Shown here one piece after another: positions 45,122 to 53,991 of a stretch of DNA of 64,000 bases. Numbering within the stretch: the first letter of the stretch is position 1; each line of letters opens with the position of its first letter. Position numbers and translations under genes: made by a program. The notes beneath the pieces were generated by a model. That model did not search any database, was not told the DNA's origin, and was given only the letters and a program-made list of their open reading frames with translations. This DNA comes from Paenibacillus sp. Root444D2 (lineage in GTDB: Bacteria > Bacillota > Bacilli > Paenibacillales > NBRC-103111): positions 31,901-95,900 of the forward strand of contig NZ_LMEO01000016.1 in NCBI RefSeq assembly GCF_001426375.1. The letters are read 5' to 3'.

Positions 45122-47068
45122 TCAAAGAGCTTTTCGGATCACCTTTTTATAGTGCAGAACAGAGAGTATGCCGAATATCGAGTATAAGACGGTATACAGC
45201 ACCATCACAATGATCATTGGCGTCCATAGCTCAGCTCCGAAAAGAAACCATCCCGACTGGACGGCGAAATAGCTGTGGATCAGCCCGACGACCAAGGGGA
45301 TTCCGAAGTTAAAGATTTGTTTGATCTGAATGCCTTTTAACAAATCGTCCTGTGTAAAACCAAGCTTCCTTAGAATCGTATACGTCGGCTTTTCATCTTC
45401 GCTTTCATCCATTTGTTTGAAATATAAGATGCAGCCAGATGTAATAAGGAAGGTTAGTCCTAAGAAGCCGACGATGAACATAATGAGTCCCATTCTATTT
45501 TTCTGCTCATTGGCCATATCTTGGCGGGAATCATAGGACTTATTTTTACCAAAGCCCAGCTCATGAAAGATCTGATTCGCTTCGGGAAGCTTCGCTTCAT
45601 TCTCAATATCAATTCCAAAATACATGGATGACTCTTTTTGAATCGTGGGATTCATATCTTGCTTTAGACGCTTGAATACCGAATCGTCAACGATAGCGAC
45701 TGGCTGACCGCCATTCGAAAAGTACCATGAAACCATGTATTGCTTCTCAGAGCCTAAATAAGTTTGTGGAATAACGACTTGTTGTCCGCTAAATTGGATC
45801 TGGCCGGCATCTTTAAGTTTCATAAATTTTTCCAATAGATCATTGGTACCGGTAAAAATCGTTTGTTCTGAAGTCAGATCGATGAATGGCGCGTCCTTGT
45901 CACTGACAACAGGAATCGTCATGTTACTCGGATCAAGGAGAAGACCCTTCATATTGGAATCCAAGATATCCTTTAGATTGGCCTTGACCTGAACGACCTC
46001 AATCGAAGTATCCTTGTGCTTGATTTGATTGGCATCTAGCGCTGCTTTAAATTTATTAGCATCTTGTACATTCGTAATGGCAAAGTGGGCTGGCACGCTA
46101 TTTTTTGCCGTTTTTTCCGCAGAGTAATAGGAAATGTAGCTTAAAGATAACAAACCGATGGAAAGCGCGGATACAGTTGTAATGACAGTCAATAACAAGG
46201 CATTCGATTTCATGCGAAACATGATGGATGAAAGCGATAAAACCTCGCGAACATTTAAATAGCCGTTTTTCCTGCTTCGGATGACGTTAAGGATTAAGCG
46301 GACAGACCCTTTTTAGAATAGATAGGTTCCGAAGATGACGGAGGCCAGAATAAAGATCATGGCCGAAAAGATGGCAACCATTGTCATGAAATCTCCGCTA
46401 AACAGCTTCGAGGAAACGTAGTAGCCTAGCAAAATAAGGATCAATCCCAGTATCCCCATGATGGCTTCCGAAGTAGACAATCTTTTCACCTTCACTTCAG
46501 TTGAGGTAGAGACGCGAAACAACGATAAAATGCTCTGTCTTTTAATGAACATATAATTGACAAGCATGATGAACAAGTAGACAGCGCTAAATATAACGAG
46601 GGTTTGGATCAATGCTTGTGACGAAAATTGCAGCGTAGCGGCAGCTTTAACACCTGTAATTTGAAATAAAATCATCAGGATGAGCTTAGACACGGAAAAT
46701 CCAATAAACGACCCGACGATTAATGAAGCGAAATACAGGATGAAGTTCTCGGTGCTAAGAATGCGGAAAATTGCGCTTTTCGTCATTCCGATTAATTGCA
46801 ATAAGCCGATTTCTTTACTGCGCCTTTTCATAAAGATGTTGTTGGCATACAGATTAAAGATGGCGACAATCGCAACAAGTAAAATGGAGGCTGCACGAAT
46901 GGAAGCGGCACCTTTAATTGAACCTTTGGTTTGGTCTAAAGCAGGGTCATACTGCAGGGTGACAAATGCGAAATAAAGCGCGACGCTGAACATTAAGGCA
47001 AACACGTACAGGTAATAATGCTTGATGTTGGACTTCAGATTTTGAAAAATCAGCTGGTTAACGCTCAT
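45122..47068 (-). pseudogene. bceB: BceB-like ABC permease, split by an in-frame stop
   Basis: This would be a 648-codon permease of the BceB/FtsX-like family, which exports or removes peptide antibiotics such as bacitracin with BceA. The first part (47068-46313) has six helices and the FtsX-like segment KRRSKEIGLLQLIGMTK, ending at a TAA (46315-46313) after FGTYLF. The same frame continues without interruption through KGSVRLILN and MFRMKSNALLLTVITT, the large extracellular sensor domain and three or more C-terminal helices to 45122. A single substitution would restore the gene. The second half could be started separately from ATG 46222, giving 366 residues. The start ATG 47068 overlaps bceA by 11 nt. 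Confidence 0.82.
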
Positions 47069-47819
47069 CTTGCACCCCGCCCAGAACACCCTGAGTCTTC
47101 ATGATGTCTTGAAAGAAGGTCTGTCTGGATTCTTGACCTTTATATAATTGGGTATAGATTTGACCGTCCTTAATAAAGATGACTCTGCTGCTGTAGCTGG
47201 CGGCGACTGAATCATGGGTAACCATAACGATGGTTGCTTTCCGTCGTTGATTCAGTTCATTAAGCTTGTTAAGTAAATCGGATGCGGATTTGGAATCGAG
47301 TGCACCGGTGGGCTCGTCGGCAAAAATAATACTTGGTTCATGAACAAATGCTCTTGCCGCAGAGGTCCGCTGTTTCTGTCCGCCTGAGATTTCATTAGGA
47401 TACTTATCTTTAATTTCAAAAATGCCGAGCTCTGTTGCTACCGCTTGAAATTTGTTATCGGCTTCTTGCTTCGAGGCTTTGGTAATGGACAGCGGTAAAA
47501 GGATATTCTCCTTAACAGTCAATGTATCCAGAAGGTTATAGTCCTGAAAGATAAACCCCAGATGATGCTTGCGGAATTCAGCCAACTGCTTCTCTTTCAT
47601 GGCCGTAATTTCTTGGCCTTCGATTTTAATAGAGCCCTGACTTAACCTGTCAATGGAAGAGAGTACATTAAGCAAAGTTGTTTTCCCTGAGCCGGATGCG
47701 CCCATGATGCTGACGAATTCCCCTTTTTCAATACTGATATCCAGGCCCTTAAGCACCTCTTGCTTATTAAGTTTATTGCCATAGCTTTTATGGATTTTGA
47801 CTGCTTCCAAAATATTCAT
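47058..47819 (-). CDS. bceA: BceA-like ABC transporter ATPase
   Basis: This 253-residue ATPase belongs to the MacB/LolD/BceA group paired with FtsX-like permeases. Walker A is GASGSGKTT, the Q-loop FIFQDYN, the signature ISGGQKQR and Walker [13 protein letters not shown], with D-loop and H-loop (VMVTHD). ATG at 47819 has GAGGAG 8 nt upstream; a GTG at 47828 is too close to that site. It precedes bceB with an 11-nt overlap. The promoter region (47849-47927) lies between it and the sensor kinase gene. With the Bce two-component system it should confer resistance to cell-wall active peptides, but the partner permease is broken. Confidence 0.92.
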   Translation of the reverse strand: MNILEAVKIHKSYGNKLNKQEVLKGLDISIEKGEFVSIMGASGSGKTTLLNVLSSIDRLSQGSIKIEGQEITAMKEKQLAEFRKHHLGFIFQDYNLLDTLTVKENILLPLSITKASKQEADNKFQAVATELGIFEIKDKYPNEISGGQKQRTSAARAFVHEPSIIFADEPTGALDSKSASDLLNKLNELNQRRKATIVMVTHDSVAASYSSRVIFIKDGQIYTQLYKGQESRQTFFQDIMKTQGVLGGVQDER

Positions 47820-47848
47820 TTCATTCACTCCTCTTCTACGATAGCTTT

Positions 47849-47927
47849 ATTATAAAAAGCTTTGAATTCTTTTTCCTTCGATTGAACGAACAAAGAAGAA
47901 AGGCATGTGACAATGTCGTCACATGCC
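47849..47927 (-). promoter_or_regulatory. bceA promoter region with perfect inverted repeat
   Basis: On the minus strand TATAAT (47854-47849) lies 30 bp before the bceA start and lacks a good -35, as expected for an activator-dependent promoter. About 50 bp upstream, GGCATGTGAC-N6-GTCACATGCC (47902-47927) is a perfect 10-bp inverted repeat that overlaps the bceS stop codon. It may be the response-regulator site, a terminator, or both. Confidence 0.5.
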
Positions 47928-48929
47928 CGTAATCCGGACAGTTTCATTTGGTTGTGGAAAGGTGAGTGTAAAGGTTGTTCCTATGCCTTCTTCTGAATGT
48001 ACAGCAATATGGATGGACAAGGCGTGTGACGCTTTTTGGGCCAAATATAAGCCCATACCTGTTGCAGCGCTGTCCTTATGCCAAGTCGTAGAAGTAAAGC
48101 CTTTATCAAAGATACGAGGAAGATCCTTAGGGTTGATTCCACGGCCGTGGTCTTTTACCTCGAGCACTGAACGCTCATGCTGCTGGAAGCTCTTTACTAT
48201 GATATCCAAAGAGTTGCTGTCGCTGTATTTCACTGCGTTCGTTAAGAGCTGCCGTAAGATAAAGGCTAACCATTTCGCATCGCTGAGCACTTTCGTGACT
48301 TCGAATTGTACGTCAAAGCCGATTCCTTTTTGTATGCACCACGACTTCAACGTCTTGATCTCCATATAAGTAAGAGCATCAAGATCTACGTGCTCGATAT
48401 ACAGGTCGTTCTCCATAAAGGGCAAACGTTTATGGTGGAGCTGCTGGTCCAGCAGCAGATGAATCCGCAGCCATTCATAGGTTAAAGCAGCTTTCATGGC
48501 TTCATCATCCAAGCGGTCAATCATTAAACGCATGGCCGTGAGAGGTGTCTTCACTTCATGAATCCAGGACAGCAGCTCGTCTTTTTCTTGTTCTAACGCC
48601 ACTTGGTGCCGTGAGGCGATTTGACTCAGCCGCTCGGTCAGGCCCGTCATACTGGTCTCGACAATGTGTTCAAACGGGCTTTCAGCATCGGCGATACTTG
48701 CGAGATCGAGAAAGTTTTCTCGTTCTTCCAACCGTTTATAGAACTTTGTTTCTTTGTTGTAACGGATTACCAGAAAGATAACAAACAAGGTCGTGAATAA
48801 AAAAACAATATAGAGAATAGGGGAGAAGGGAATCTCATAATCGAGATAAGCGATAAAAAGGAGCAGCCCTTGCCCAAACAAAAAAAGCAGGATCCAGCTC
48901 TTCCTTTCCATAACATATTTTTTAATCAT
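47919..48929 (-). CDS. bceS: BceS-like intramembrane-sensing histidine kinase
   Basis: A 336-residue kinase with two membrane helices (about 12-30 and 37-55) joined by only a few residues, so it has no real extracellular domain. Such kinases sense peptides through the BceB permease. The phosphorylated histidine is H124 in HEVKTPLTAMRL, and the ATPase motifs QLLTNAVKYSD, DHGRGINPKDLPRIFDKGF and GMGLYLAQK are intact. It overlaps bceR by 8 nt. With bceB interrupted, signalling may be lost. Confidence 0.92.
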   Translation of the reverse strand: MIKKYVMERKSWILLFLFGQGLLLFIAYLDYEIPFSPILYIVFLFTTLFVIFLVIRYNKETKFYKRLEERENFLDLASIADAESPFEHIVETSMTGLTERLSQIASRHQVALEQEKDELLSWIHEVKTPLTAMRLMIDRLDDEAMKAALTYEWLRIHLLLDQQLHHKRLPFMENDLYIEHVDLDALTYMEIKTLKSWCIQKGIGFDVQFEVTKVLSDAKWLAFILRQLLTNAVKYSDSNSLDIIVKSFQQHERSVLEVKDHGRGINPKDLPRIFDKGFTSTTWHKDSAATGMGLYLAQKASHALSIHIAVHSEEGIGTTFTLTFPQPNETVRITGM

Positions 48930-49617
48930 GGAAAGGGGACTCCTCTGCAGCGATGTAACCCTGACCGACCTTCGTTTCGATAAATCGTCCTAAGCCAATC
49001 TCGTCCAGCCGTTTCCGCAGCCGATTGACATTCACAGTCAAGGTATTGTCGCTTACAAAACGCTGGTCATCCCATAAGCTGTTAATCAATTCTTCCCGAC
49101 TCACGATCGTGTTCTTATGTTCAATCAACATTTTCAAGATATAGATTTCATTCTTCGTCAACTCAATCGATCCTGCTTGATTAGTAACCGCATTTTTCTC
49201 GTAATCCACAGTTGCGCCGCACCATGTTTTGAGCTTGATGGATTCCGTGTTGTAGTTATAGACGCGCCTAAGAATGGCTTGGATCTTCGCAACGAGCACA
49301 TCAAAATGAAAGGGTTTCTGAATAAAATCATCCGCTCCTAGCTGCATAGACATGACCATGTCAGTGGGGTGATCGCGTGAAGACAGAAATACAATCGGAA
49401 TGTTGGAATGGGTCCGAATCATTCGGCACCAATGAAACCCGTCAAATTTGGGCAGTTGAATATCAATGATAACTAAATCAGGTTTTAGGGCAATAAACTC
49501 TTCAACCACTCGGCTAAAATCCATGATGCCGTGTACGTCGTATGACCATTTGGCCAGCCTGTCCCTGATCTCCGTAAACAGGGTTACGTCATCTTCAATG
49601 AGCAAGATCTTAAACAT
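48922..49617 (-). CDS. bceR: BceR-like OmpR-family response regulator
   Basis: A 231-residue regulator with an N-terminal receiver (acidic pocket D9, D10; phospho-acceptor D52 in IIDIQLPKFDG; lysine in FIQKPFHFD) and a C-terminal winged-helix DNA-binding domain ending RFIETKVGQGYIAAE. It is the first gene of the bce module. GGAGTG lies upstream of the ATG. It probably activates bceAB from the promoter described at 47849-47927. Confidence 0.92.
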   Translation of the reverse strand: MFKILLIEDDVTLFTEIRDRLAKWSYDVHGIMDFSRVVEEFIALKPDLVIIDIQLPKFDGFHWCRMIRTHSNIPIVFLSSRDHPTDMVMSMQLGADDFIQKPFHFDVLVAKIQAILRRVYNYNTESIKLKTWCGATVDYEKNAVTNQAGSIELTKNEIYILKMLIEHKNTIVSREELINSLWDDQRFVSDNTLTVNVNRLRKRLDEIGLGRFIETKVGQGYIAAEESPFHD

Positions 49618-49687
49618 TAGGAATCACTCCACTAGCGTCGAATTTCTAAACCTCATTGTAATGGAAATTAGAGGCTTGTGCTACGTA

Positions 49688-49735
49688 GATAAAAAAAGCT
49701 GCTCACGAAGTCATTTGTGACGACTCGTGGCAGCT
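49688..49735 (-). terminator. Terminator of the VOC gene
   Basis: On the minus strand AGCTGCCACGAGTC pairs imperfectly with GACTTCGTGAGCAGCT, followed by a T run. It shares 25 identical bases with the terminator at 45066. Confidence 0.75.
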
Positions 49736-49748
49736 TATTCTGCTATTG

Positions 49749-50156
49749 TTACGAATCAGAAGTTTCGTCGTCTGCATAAATGGAGTGAATGTTTCCTTCA
49801 GGATCAGCGAAGAAGGCGGTTGTCTGTCCCCACGGCATAATAGTTGGTGCTTTAATTGCAATAGCACCTTTGGTAAGGATGTCGCTATACGTTTTTTGGA
49901 CTAATTCCGGTGAATCACAGGGGAAACAGAGCTCGAATGATTGACCTTTACGTTCTTCTAAAAAGGAGCTATGTCCATCGGTGTTAACAGCCATTAGTCT
50001 TTTTGAGCAAATAGAAAAACGGACCCCTATATTCTCGAATTCAACATATTCTTCAGAATCAACAATTATTTTAAAACCTAGTGCATCACGATAAAACTGA
50101 GCTAAATGAGGCACGTCATTCGATAGAGTCGTAATTACGGATATGTTGGCTTTCAT
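49749..50156 (-). CDS. VOC-family (glyoxalase/bleomycin resistance-like) protein
   Basis: A 135-residue single-domain vicinal oxygen chelate protein. It begins ISVITTLSNDVPHLAQFYRDALGFKI, typical of the family, and ends in PWGQTTAFFADPEGNIHSIYA, with a metal-ligand-like histidine and acidic residues. The substrate is unknown; these proteins include dioxygenases, glyoxalases and antibiotic-binding proteins. ATG at 50156 follows AGAGGAAG. It is divergent from bcp, with 141 bp between the starts. Confidence 0.8.
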   Translation of the reverse strand: MKANISVITTLSNDVPHLAQFYRDALGFKIIVDSEEYVEFENIGVRFSICSKRLMAVNTDGHSSFLEERKGQSFELCFPCDSPELVQKTYSDILTKGAIAIKAPTIMPWGQTTAFFADPEGNIHSIYADDETSDS

Positions 50157-50297
50157 TAAGAACACTTCCTCTCCTTTTTAAACTACCATATTTTTCCTTG
50201 TAAAAGCTAGCCTGGATAAGATCTGTTTGATGTTCTCCCATAGAATGTCGCATAATGAATAAAGACAATAGCCGGATAATTAGAGGAGAGAACATAG

Positions 50298-50795
50298 ATG
50301 AGCAAAAAGATACAGATTGAGACAGAGAAAGCCAAGCGACTGGCACCATCATTTACACTACCTGCATCCAACGGGAAAAACGTATCTTTACAGGATTTTA
50401 AAGGGAAGAAGCTTGTCATTTACTTTTATCCACAAGACAACACGCCAACCTGTACCCAACAATCGTGCGATTTTCGTGACTATAATGGTAAGTTTGCACA
50501 GCTAGGCGTAGAAGTGATCGGAATTAGCCCTGATGAGCTGAAAGCTCACGATAAGTTCATTGCAAAATATGAGCTGCCGTTCCTACTGCTCTCTGACCCT
50601 GACCATCAGGTAGCTGAGAAGTTTGGTGTATGGGCATGGAAGAAGCTATATGGCCGCGAGTATATGGGGATTGTTCGGTCTACTTTCCTCATAGATGAAG
50701 AGGGATATATCGTCAAGGAATGGAGTAAAGTGAGGATTAAGAATCACGTACAATCGGTTTTGGACGCTGTAATGGCATTGAATGCAAGCAGTTAA
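50298..50795 (+). CDS. bcp: Peroxiredoxin, BCP/PrxQ type
   Basis: This 165-residue thiol peroxidase reduces hydrogen peroxide and organic peroxides using thioredoxin. The peroxidatic and resolving cysteines lie five residues apart in TCTQQSCDFRD, the atypical 2-Cys arrangement of BCP proteins. YFYPQDNTPTC precedes them. GAGGAGAG lies before the ATG. It is monocistronic. Confidence 0.93.
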   Translation: MSKKIQIETEKAKRLAPSFTLPASNGKNVSLQDFKGKKLVIYFYPQDNTPTCTQQSCDFRDYNGKFAQLGVEVIGISPDELKAHDKFIAKYELPFLLLSDPDHQVAEKFGVWAWKKLYGREYMGIVRSTFLIDEEGYIVKEWSKVRIKNHVQSVLDAVMALNASS

Positions 50796-50880
50796 TACGC
50801 CACAAAGAATGATGGAACTTTTTTACAAATTACTCGTCTAATCAATTGCAAGGGAGAACATTTGTGAAGAGGGGAAAGCG

Positions 50881-52230
50881 ATGAAAAAGAAGCTGATTGT
50901 TTCGATATTGTCTATTCTCATGGCATATGGAAGTACAGCGTACGGGGCTGTGGAGGAAACCCATTGGGTGATGAAGGAGCTTAAGGATTACAAGCAGTAC
51001 ATCGTGCCTTATTGGGATAATGCGTCGACACAAGGTACGATCACGCAGAAAGAGTGGGATTCATTCCAGCGAAATGTGCTGGACTCTGGCAAGCTGGATA
51101 AACCCATACTGCTCGATGATTGGGCGACCGCTCTTAAAATGGCGGTTGATTTGCCGGAAAAAGACCGTGATACCTGGATCAGCATGTATGTTCACGAGCT
51201 GGGGCAAGGGACGGAAATTACCCGTGAAAATGGTGTCGGCGGGATGGTAAAGCTGTTGATCGGTTCTTACTTCAAGGGGAGCTGGTCTGCAGAAGAAGTA
51301 AAGCCTGCAAAAGCTCTGCTGGATCTCCAGGATATCAACGATAAGCAGCGAGGTCTGGTTGAGATTGCGTATGTCCATGGCATTTTGGATGATTCAGTGA
51401 AAGAAAAGTTTAGGCCGAACGAGATGCTGACGAATGCCGAAGCCATTTCTATGATGTTTAAGGTAATGGGGGAATTGGCGTATGCCAAGCCGGATCTACC
51501 GGCAAACCATTGGCTCAGCGAAGAGCTGGAGTCAGCTTACCAAAGCAATAAGCTTCCAAAGCCGATGCTTAAGGTGCTGCGTCGTGCTTTTCAAGATCCG
51601 ATGAACACCGAACGCAATATTCCTGTTGGTTTGTGGCATGAAATGCTAGTTTCAGGGCTGCCGGTACCTGCCTATATAAAGGAGAAAGCGTTTATGTATA
51701 CGCTCGCCTATGATAAGGACGGAGGAATACTACGGGACAGAGCTGTAGTTGGAGTAACTAAGCTGGGGAAAAATCCAAGAAGCGCAACTGCGGAGGAAAG
51801 AATGAAAGCTGAACAAGCGTTTGCAGATTATGGCGCTGCTTTTGACTCCGATAAAATCGCGGTTGCTTACGGAGAAGGCCTTTTGGAGGGACGGAACGGT
51901 CAAAGCTTCGGCGTCCACGGTTACCTAACCTATGCTGAGGCGGCTGTTCTTGCTATCCGTGCAAGCTTAAGGGAGGCTTTGAACGATACCCCTTTGCTAA
52001 TTGATGAGAAGACCGCATTGCAAATAGCCAAAGAAACGGACCCCGATTCTGAAGCCGAATGGAAAGTAACCTTCAAGAAGGGGCTGGTGCTCCATTACAA
52101 CACGAACAGGTCAATCTATGATGGATGGGTCGTAGAAGCAGTCTATCCAGCAGGAAACAAAATGGTTGTATATATTGATGCCAGAACGGGTAAAATCATG
52201 GTCCTTTCGGAGATTGAAGCTTTCCTATAG
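50881..52230 (+). CDS. Secreted SLH-like protein with C-terminal PepSY-like region
   Basis: This 449-residue protein has a signal peptide (MKKKLIVSILSILMAYGSTAYGA). Two or more segments resemble S-layer homology repeats (LVEIAYVHGILDDSVKEKFRPNEMLTNAEA region, and KIAVAYGEGLLEGRNGQSFGVHGYLTYAEAAVLAIRA region), which anchor proteins to cell-wall polymers. The last 80 residues (LIDEKTALQIAKETDPDSEAEW to YIDARTGKIM) resemble a PepSY domain, often a protease inhibitor or processing module. The exact function is unknown. The long middle region has no assigned domain. GAGGGG precedes the ATG. Confidence 0.7.
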   Translation: MKKKLIVSILSILMAYGSTAYGAVEETHWVMKELKDYKQYIVPYWDNASTQGTITQKEWDSFQRNVLDSGKLDKPILLDDWATALKMAVDLPEKDRDTWISMYVHELGQGTEITRENGVGGMVKLLIGSYFKGSWSAEEVKPAKALLDLQDINDKQRGLVEIAYVHGILDDSVKEKFRPNEMLTNAEAISMMFKVMGELAYAKPDLPANHWLSEELESAYQSNKLPKPMLKVLRRAFQDPMNTERNIPVGLWHEMLVSGLPVPAYIKEKAFMYTLAYDKDGGILRDRAVVGVTKLGKNPRSATAEERMKAEQAFADYGAAFDSDKIAVAYGEGLLEGRNGQSFGVHGYLTYAEAAVLAIRASLREALNDTPLLIDEKTALQIAKETDPDSEAEWKVTFKKGLVLHYNTNRSIYDGWVVEAVYPAGNKMVVYIDARTGKIMVLSEIEAFL

Positions 52231-52299
52231 GGTAGATAGAGGAGTCAAGCTCGAGCCAATTGGCATGTTTTTTTGATAAAGTTCCTAACTAGCCGTATT

Positions 52300-52481
52300 G
52301 TTGTATTTTGTGCAACAATATGGCGCTTTCTCTGGACAAATAGGCAAATTGTTGTACCGCGTACAACAATTTGGTGAGAATCGCTCAGAATTAGGTGTTT
52401 TTAGCTCAAATTGTTGTACGAAGTACAACAATATCAAGCTACTCCGGCTGAGGGGAGATATATTGTTGCACAAAATACAAC
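52300..52481. repeat. Four-hairpin dispersed element, copy C (subfamily I)
   Basis: This 182-bp element has the same perfect 20-bp terminal inverted repeats as copy A (52300-52319 and 52462-52481). Its internal hairpins are perfect: AAATTGTTGTAC/GTACAACAATTT (52346-52372, 12 bp) and ATTGTTGTAC/GTACAACAAT (52410-52432, 10 bp). It has the same orientation and length as copy A. The interval 52231-52592 otherwise holds only promoter-like AT-rich sequence and a GCCAATTGGC palindrome before a T run at about 52256, which may terminate the preceding gene. Confidence 0.88.
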
Positions 52482-52592
52482 TTAGAATATCGTGAACTTA
52501 GAAGAAAATAAAGGGTATAAAATAGTTCAACATTAAAGTAAAATTATGCTGTTATATAAATATATTCATAGTTCTTGAAAGGATTTTTTCAC

Positions 52593-53834
52593 ATGTGGAT
52601 GATGCTCAAAGACCGAAGAATGACGTTTCTCATGATAGCCAATATCTTATCCTCGATCGGCTCAGGAATAACCATGATCGGCGTGCCGTGGCTGTTAGTG
52701 AATCGAGCCGGGGGAAGTGAGATCTATGGCTACGCGACGCTGGCATCTACCATTATACTTTTCTTCCTATCGCCGCATATCGGCGTGTATATTGATCGTA
52801 TTTCCCGAAAGAAAATGCTGCTGGGCAGTGAAGTTGTCGGCGGATCAGTCACGCTGCTATTTGCACTCTGGGGATTAAGTGCAGGCCACTTCGAAACGTG
52901 GCAGTTGATCGTTATTTATTTTAGCGGTTCTCTGTACTACAACGTTCACTTTCCAACCCAGTTCGCTTTTACACAAGAGATATTCTCGAAGGAGCAGTAC
53001 AAAACGTTAAATTCCATCCTCGAAGTCCAAAATCAATCCACATCGATGATCGCGGGCGGCTTGGCCAGTCTACTGATTGATCATATTGATTTTGCGTGGA
53101 TTCTACTAGCGGACGCGATGACTTACTTTTTGGGCTTTGGTCTATTTTTGCTTATTCCTTATATCAAGAACAGGTCCGTCACGGCAAACGGCGCCGTCTC
53201 CATGTGGTCGAATATCAGAGAAGGCTTCGCTTATTTGAAAACGAGACCGTTATTAGTTATGTTTTTCCTTTGCGCGTTGATGCCGTTTCTTTGTGTAATG
53301 GTCGGTAATTACCTTTACCCCGTGTATATCACAAGTGTCCTACATGGTGGGGCCAATGTTCTCGGGGCAGCCGATATGATTTTTGCCATCGGAGCTGTCG
53401 TGGCCGGTTTGACGGTCCCGCTGCTCATGCAGCGTTTGGGCTCATATTATACGACGATTCTCTCGTTTGTCATTTTCAGTTTGTCGATTGTTTTCTTTTA
53501 CGTATTCCCTCTAGTCTCTATTTTTCTCCTGTTCAAAACGTTGAACGGATGGGGGAATGCGGGGAGCCGCGTAGCGCGCAATACGATTTTGATGGAAATG
53601 GTTCCGAATCATTTGATCGGTCGTGTGAATAGCTTTTTCAACACTGTAGGGATGGGTATGCGAGTTCTACTCATTGGTATCTGTACACAAATTGTTTCTT
53701 TTCAAGGCGCTAGAATGGCCATTCTTTTGCTCGGAGTCTTATTAGTCGTTAGTTTCATAGGTCTTATTGGCAGCAAGCCCTTGTTTAATGTGACAACGCA
53801 AACGAAAAATGAGGCTGTACCGCAAGAAATTTAG
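52593..53834 (+). CDS. MFS transporter (macrolide/enterobactin exporter-like)
   Basis: This 413-residue protein has about 12 membrane helices and resembles the MFS_3/MefA-like group, for example IGVPWLLVNRAGGSEIYGYA and the loop IGVYIDRISRKKMLLGSEV (the D-R/K-rich motif between helices 2 and 3). A second half-repeat includes GNAGSRVARNTILMEMVPNHLIGRVNSFFN. The cargo is probably a small drug or metabolite. ATG at 52593 follows GAAAGGA by 9 nt. It is monocistronic. Confidence 0.85.
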   Translation: MWMMLKDRRMTFLMIANILSSIGSGITMIGVPWLLVNRAGGSEIYGYATLASTIILFFLSPHIGVYIDRISRKKMLLGSEVVGGSVTLLFALWGLSAGHFETWQLIVIYFSGSLYYNVHFPTQFAFTQEIFSKEQYKTLNSILEVQNQSTSMIAGGLASLLIDHIDFAWILLADAMTYFLGFGLFLLIPYIKNRSVTANGAVSMWSNIREGFAYLKTRPLLVMFFLCALMPFLCVMVGNYLYPVYITSVLHGGANVLGAADMIFAIGAVVAGLTVPLLMQRLGSYYTTILSFVIFSLSIVFFYVFPLVSIFLLFKTLNGWGNAGSRVARNTILMEMVPNHLIGRVNSFFNTVGMGMRVLLIGICTQIVSFQGARMAILLLGVLLVVSFIGLIGSKPLFNVTTQTKNEAVPQEI

Positions 53835-53874
53835 CCATAAATTGAACAAAGGCAGATCAGGTTCTTTCACAGGA

Positions 53875-53909
53875 AACTACCCTTCTCACTCCGAGATGGG
53901 TAGTTTTTG
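53875..53909 (+). terminator. Terminator of MFS gene
   Basis: AACTACCC (53875-53882) pairs with GGGTAGTT (53898-53905), followed by T residues. Confidence 0.75.
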
Positions 53910-53991
53910 TTGTAGTGACATACTCTTGATCGTTCTCCCATATAATCTATCAGAGCTAGCAAAATGATAGAACAAGCGGAGGGATCATCGG

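Noticed and set aside
45122..46222. Second half of BceB as an independent gene
   Set aside because: It is in the same frame as the first half, and the joined product has the full family length and order of domains.
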